From Hydromicrobium sp964517765 (GTDB taxonomy: Bacteria > Actinomycetota > Humimicrobiia > Humimicrobiales > Humimicrobiaceae): DNA of 64,000 nucleotides. The notes under the pieces were generated by a model. That model did not search any database and had not been told where the DNA came from. It was given only the letters and a program-made list of their open reading frames with translations. The stretch lies in NCBI GenBank assembly GCA_964517765.1, contig CAZFEN010000006.1, positions 1 to 64,000 of the forward strand. Direction: 5' to 3'. A program made the translations under genes and the position numbers. Positions 63,940 through 64,000 of the stretch are shown one piece after another (position 1 is the stretch's first letter; each line of letters begins with the position of its first letter).

Positions 63940-64000
63940 NNNNNNNNNNNNNNNNNNNNNNNNNNNNNNNNNNNNNNNNNNNNNNNNNNNNNNNNNNNNN
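63940..64000. other. Assembly gap at the window end
   Basis: At least 61 unknown bases inside the acidic repeat region of the coiled-coil gene. Confidence 0.95.

Noticed and set aside
1..64000. tRNA, rRNA, CRISPR arrays, insertion sequences or prophage genes
   Set aside because: Scanning the intergenic regions showed no T-loop-like tRNA ends, no regularly spaced repeats and no transposase or integrase frames.

Overview
The window is about 64 kb of an AT-rich bacterial chromosome, with no tRNA, rRNA, CRISPR array or insertion sequence that I can see. Two internal 100-base N gaps (41341-41440 and 56290-56389) and a run of N from 63940 to the end show that it is a draft scaffold. The gene order tig-clpP-clpX-valS-folC, then mreBCD-mrdA-rodA, the TIGR03960/TIGR03936 pair, rng-rplU-rpmA, obgE-proBA-nadD-yqeK-LCP-rsfS-leuS-comEA-comEC-holA-rpsT-murJ-lepA, is the backbone found in Bacillota and in deep Actinomycetota-like anaerobes. 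The LCP protein with LytR_C domains and the murein genes indicate a walled, Gram-positive-type or related cell. The Wood-Ljungdahl genes indicate a strict anaerobe. An uncultivated acetogen-like lineage is a reasonable guess, but the exact phylum cannot be fixed from this sequence alone.

Layout. 1-9290: protein quality control (trigger factor, ClpXP), valyl-tRNA synthetase, folate polyglutamation, a small membrane zinc-ribbon protein, Ndk, DUF4321 and Maf. 9300-14760: cell-shape elongasome. 14778-19668: radical SAM/DUF2344 pair, RNase G/E, L21 and L27. 19686-23066: accessory insert with two half-size ChrA genes (minus strand) and two tandem zinc dehydrogenases. 23117-32883: ObgE, proline synthesis, NAD synthesis, YqeK, an LCP protein with a degenerate active site, RsfS and LeuRS. 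32965-41135: PfpI protein, competence genes, HolA, S20, MurJ and LepA. 41234-41847: a lipoprotein gene with an in-frame TGA and an assembly gap.

42063-54369 is a carbonyl-branch Wood-Ljungdahl cluster: corrinoid activator (RACo/AcsV type), CooC, AcsD, CODH (AcsA/CooS), AcsB, AcsC, then Fhs and FolD. AcsE follows separately at 61818. Between them lie a second RACo-like activator and a UROD-family (MtaA/MtbA-like) methyltransferase, which suggests that methyl groups from methylated compounds can enter the same corrinoid pool. Methylene-THF reductase and formate dehydrogenase are not in the window.

The most unusual locus is on the minus strand between FolD and the second RACo. A BlaI/MecI-type repressor and a gap-interrupted M56-like membrane protein are followed by an unannotated 40-residue peptide gene (55860-55982) ending in a Cys/Trp/Tyr-rich core. 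Directly behind it is a radical SAM/SPASM protein. This has the architecture of a ribosomally made, radical-SAM-modified peptide (RiPP) and I do not recognise its family. A second interesting region is 62700-63060: a short promoter-hairpin-terminator unit (candidate small RNA), then a pseudoknotted leader that can compete with an intrinsic terminator upstream of a secreted coiled-coil protein. Two well-conserved genes appear to use non-canonical start codons: AUU for rplU and AUA for folD.
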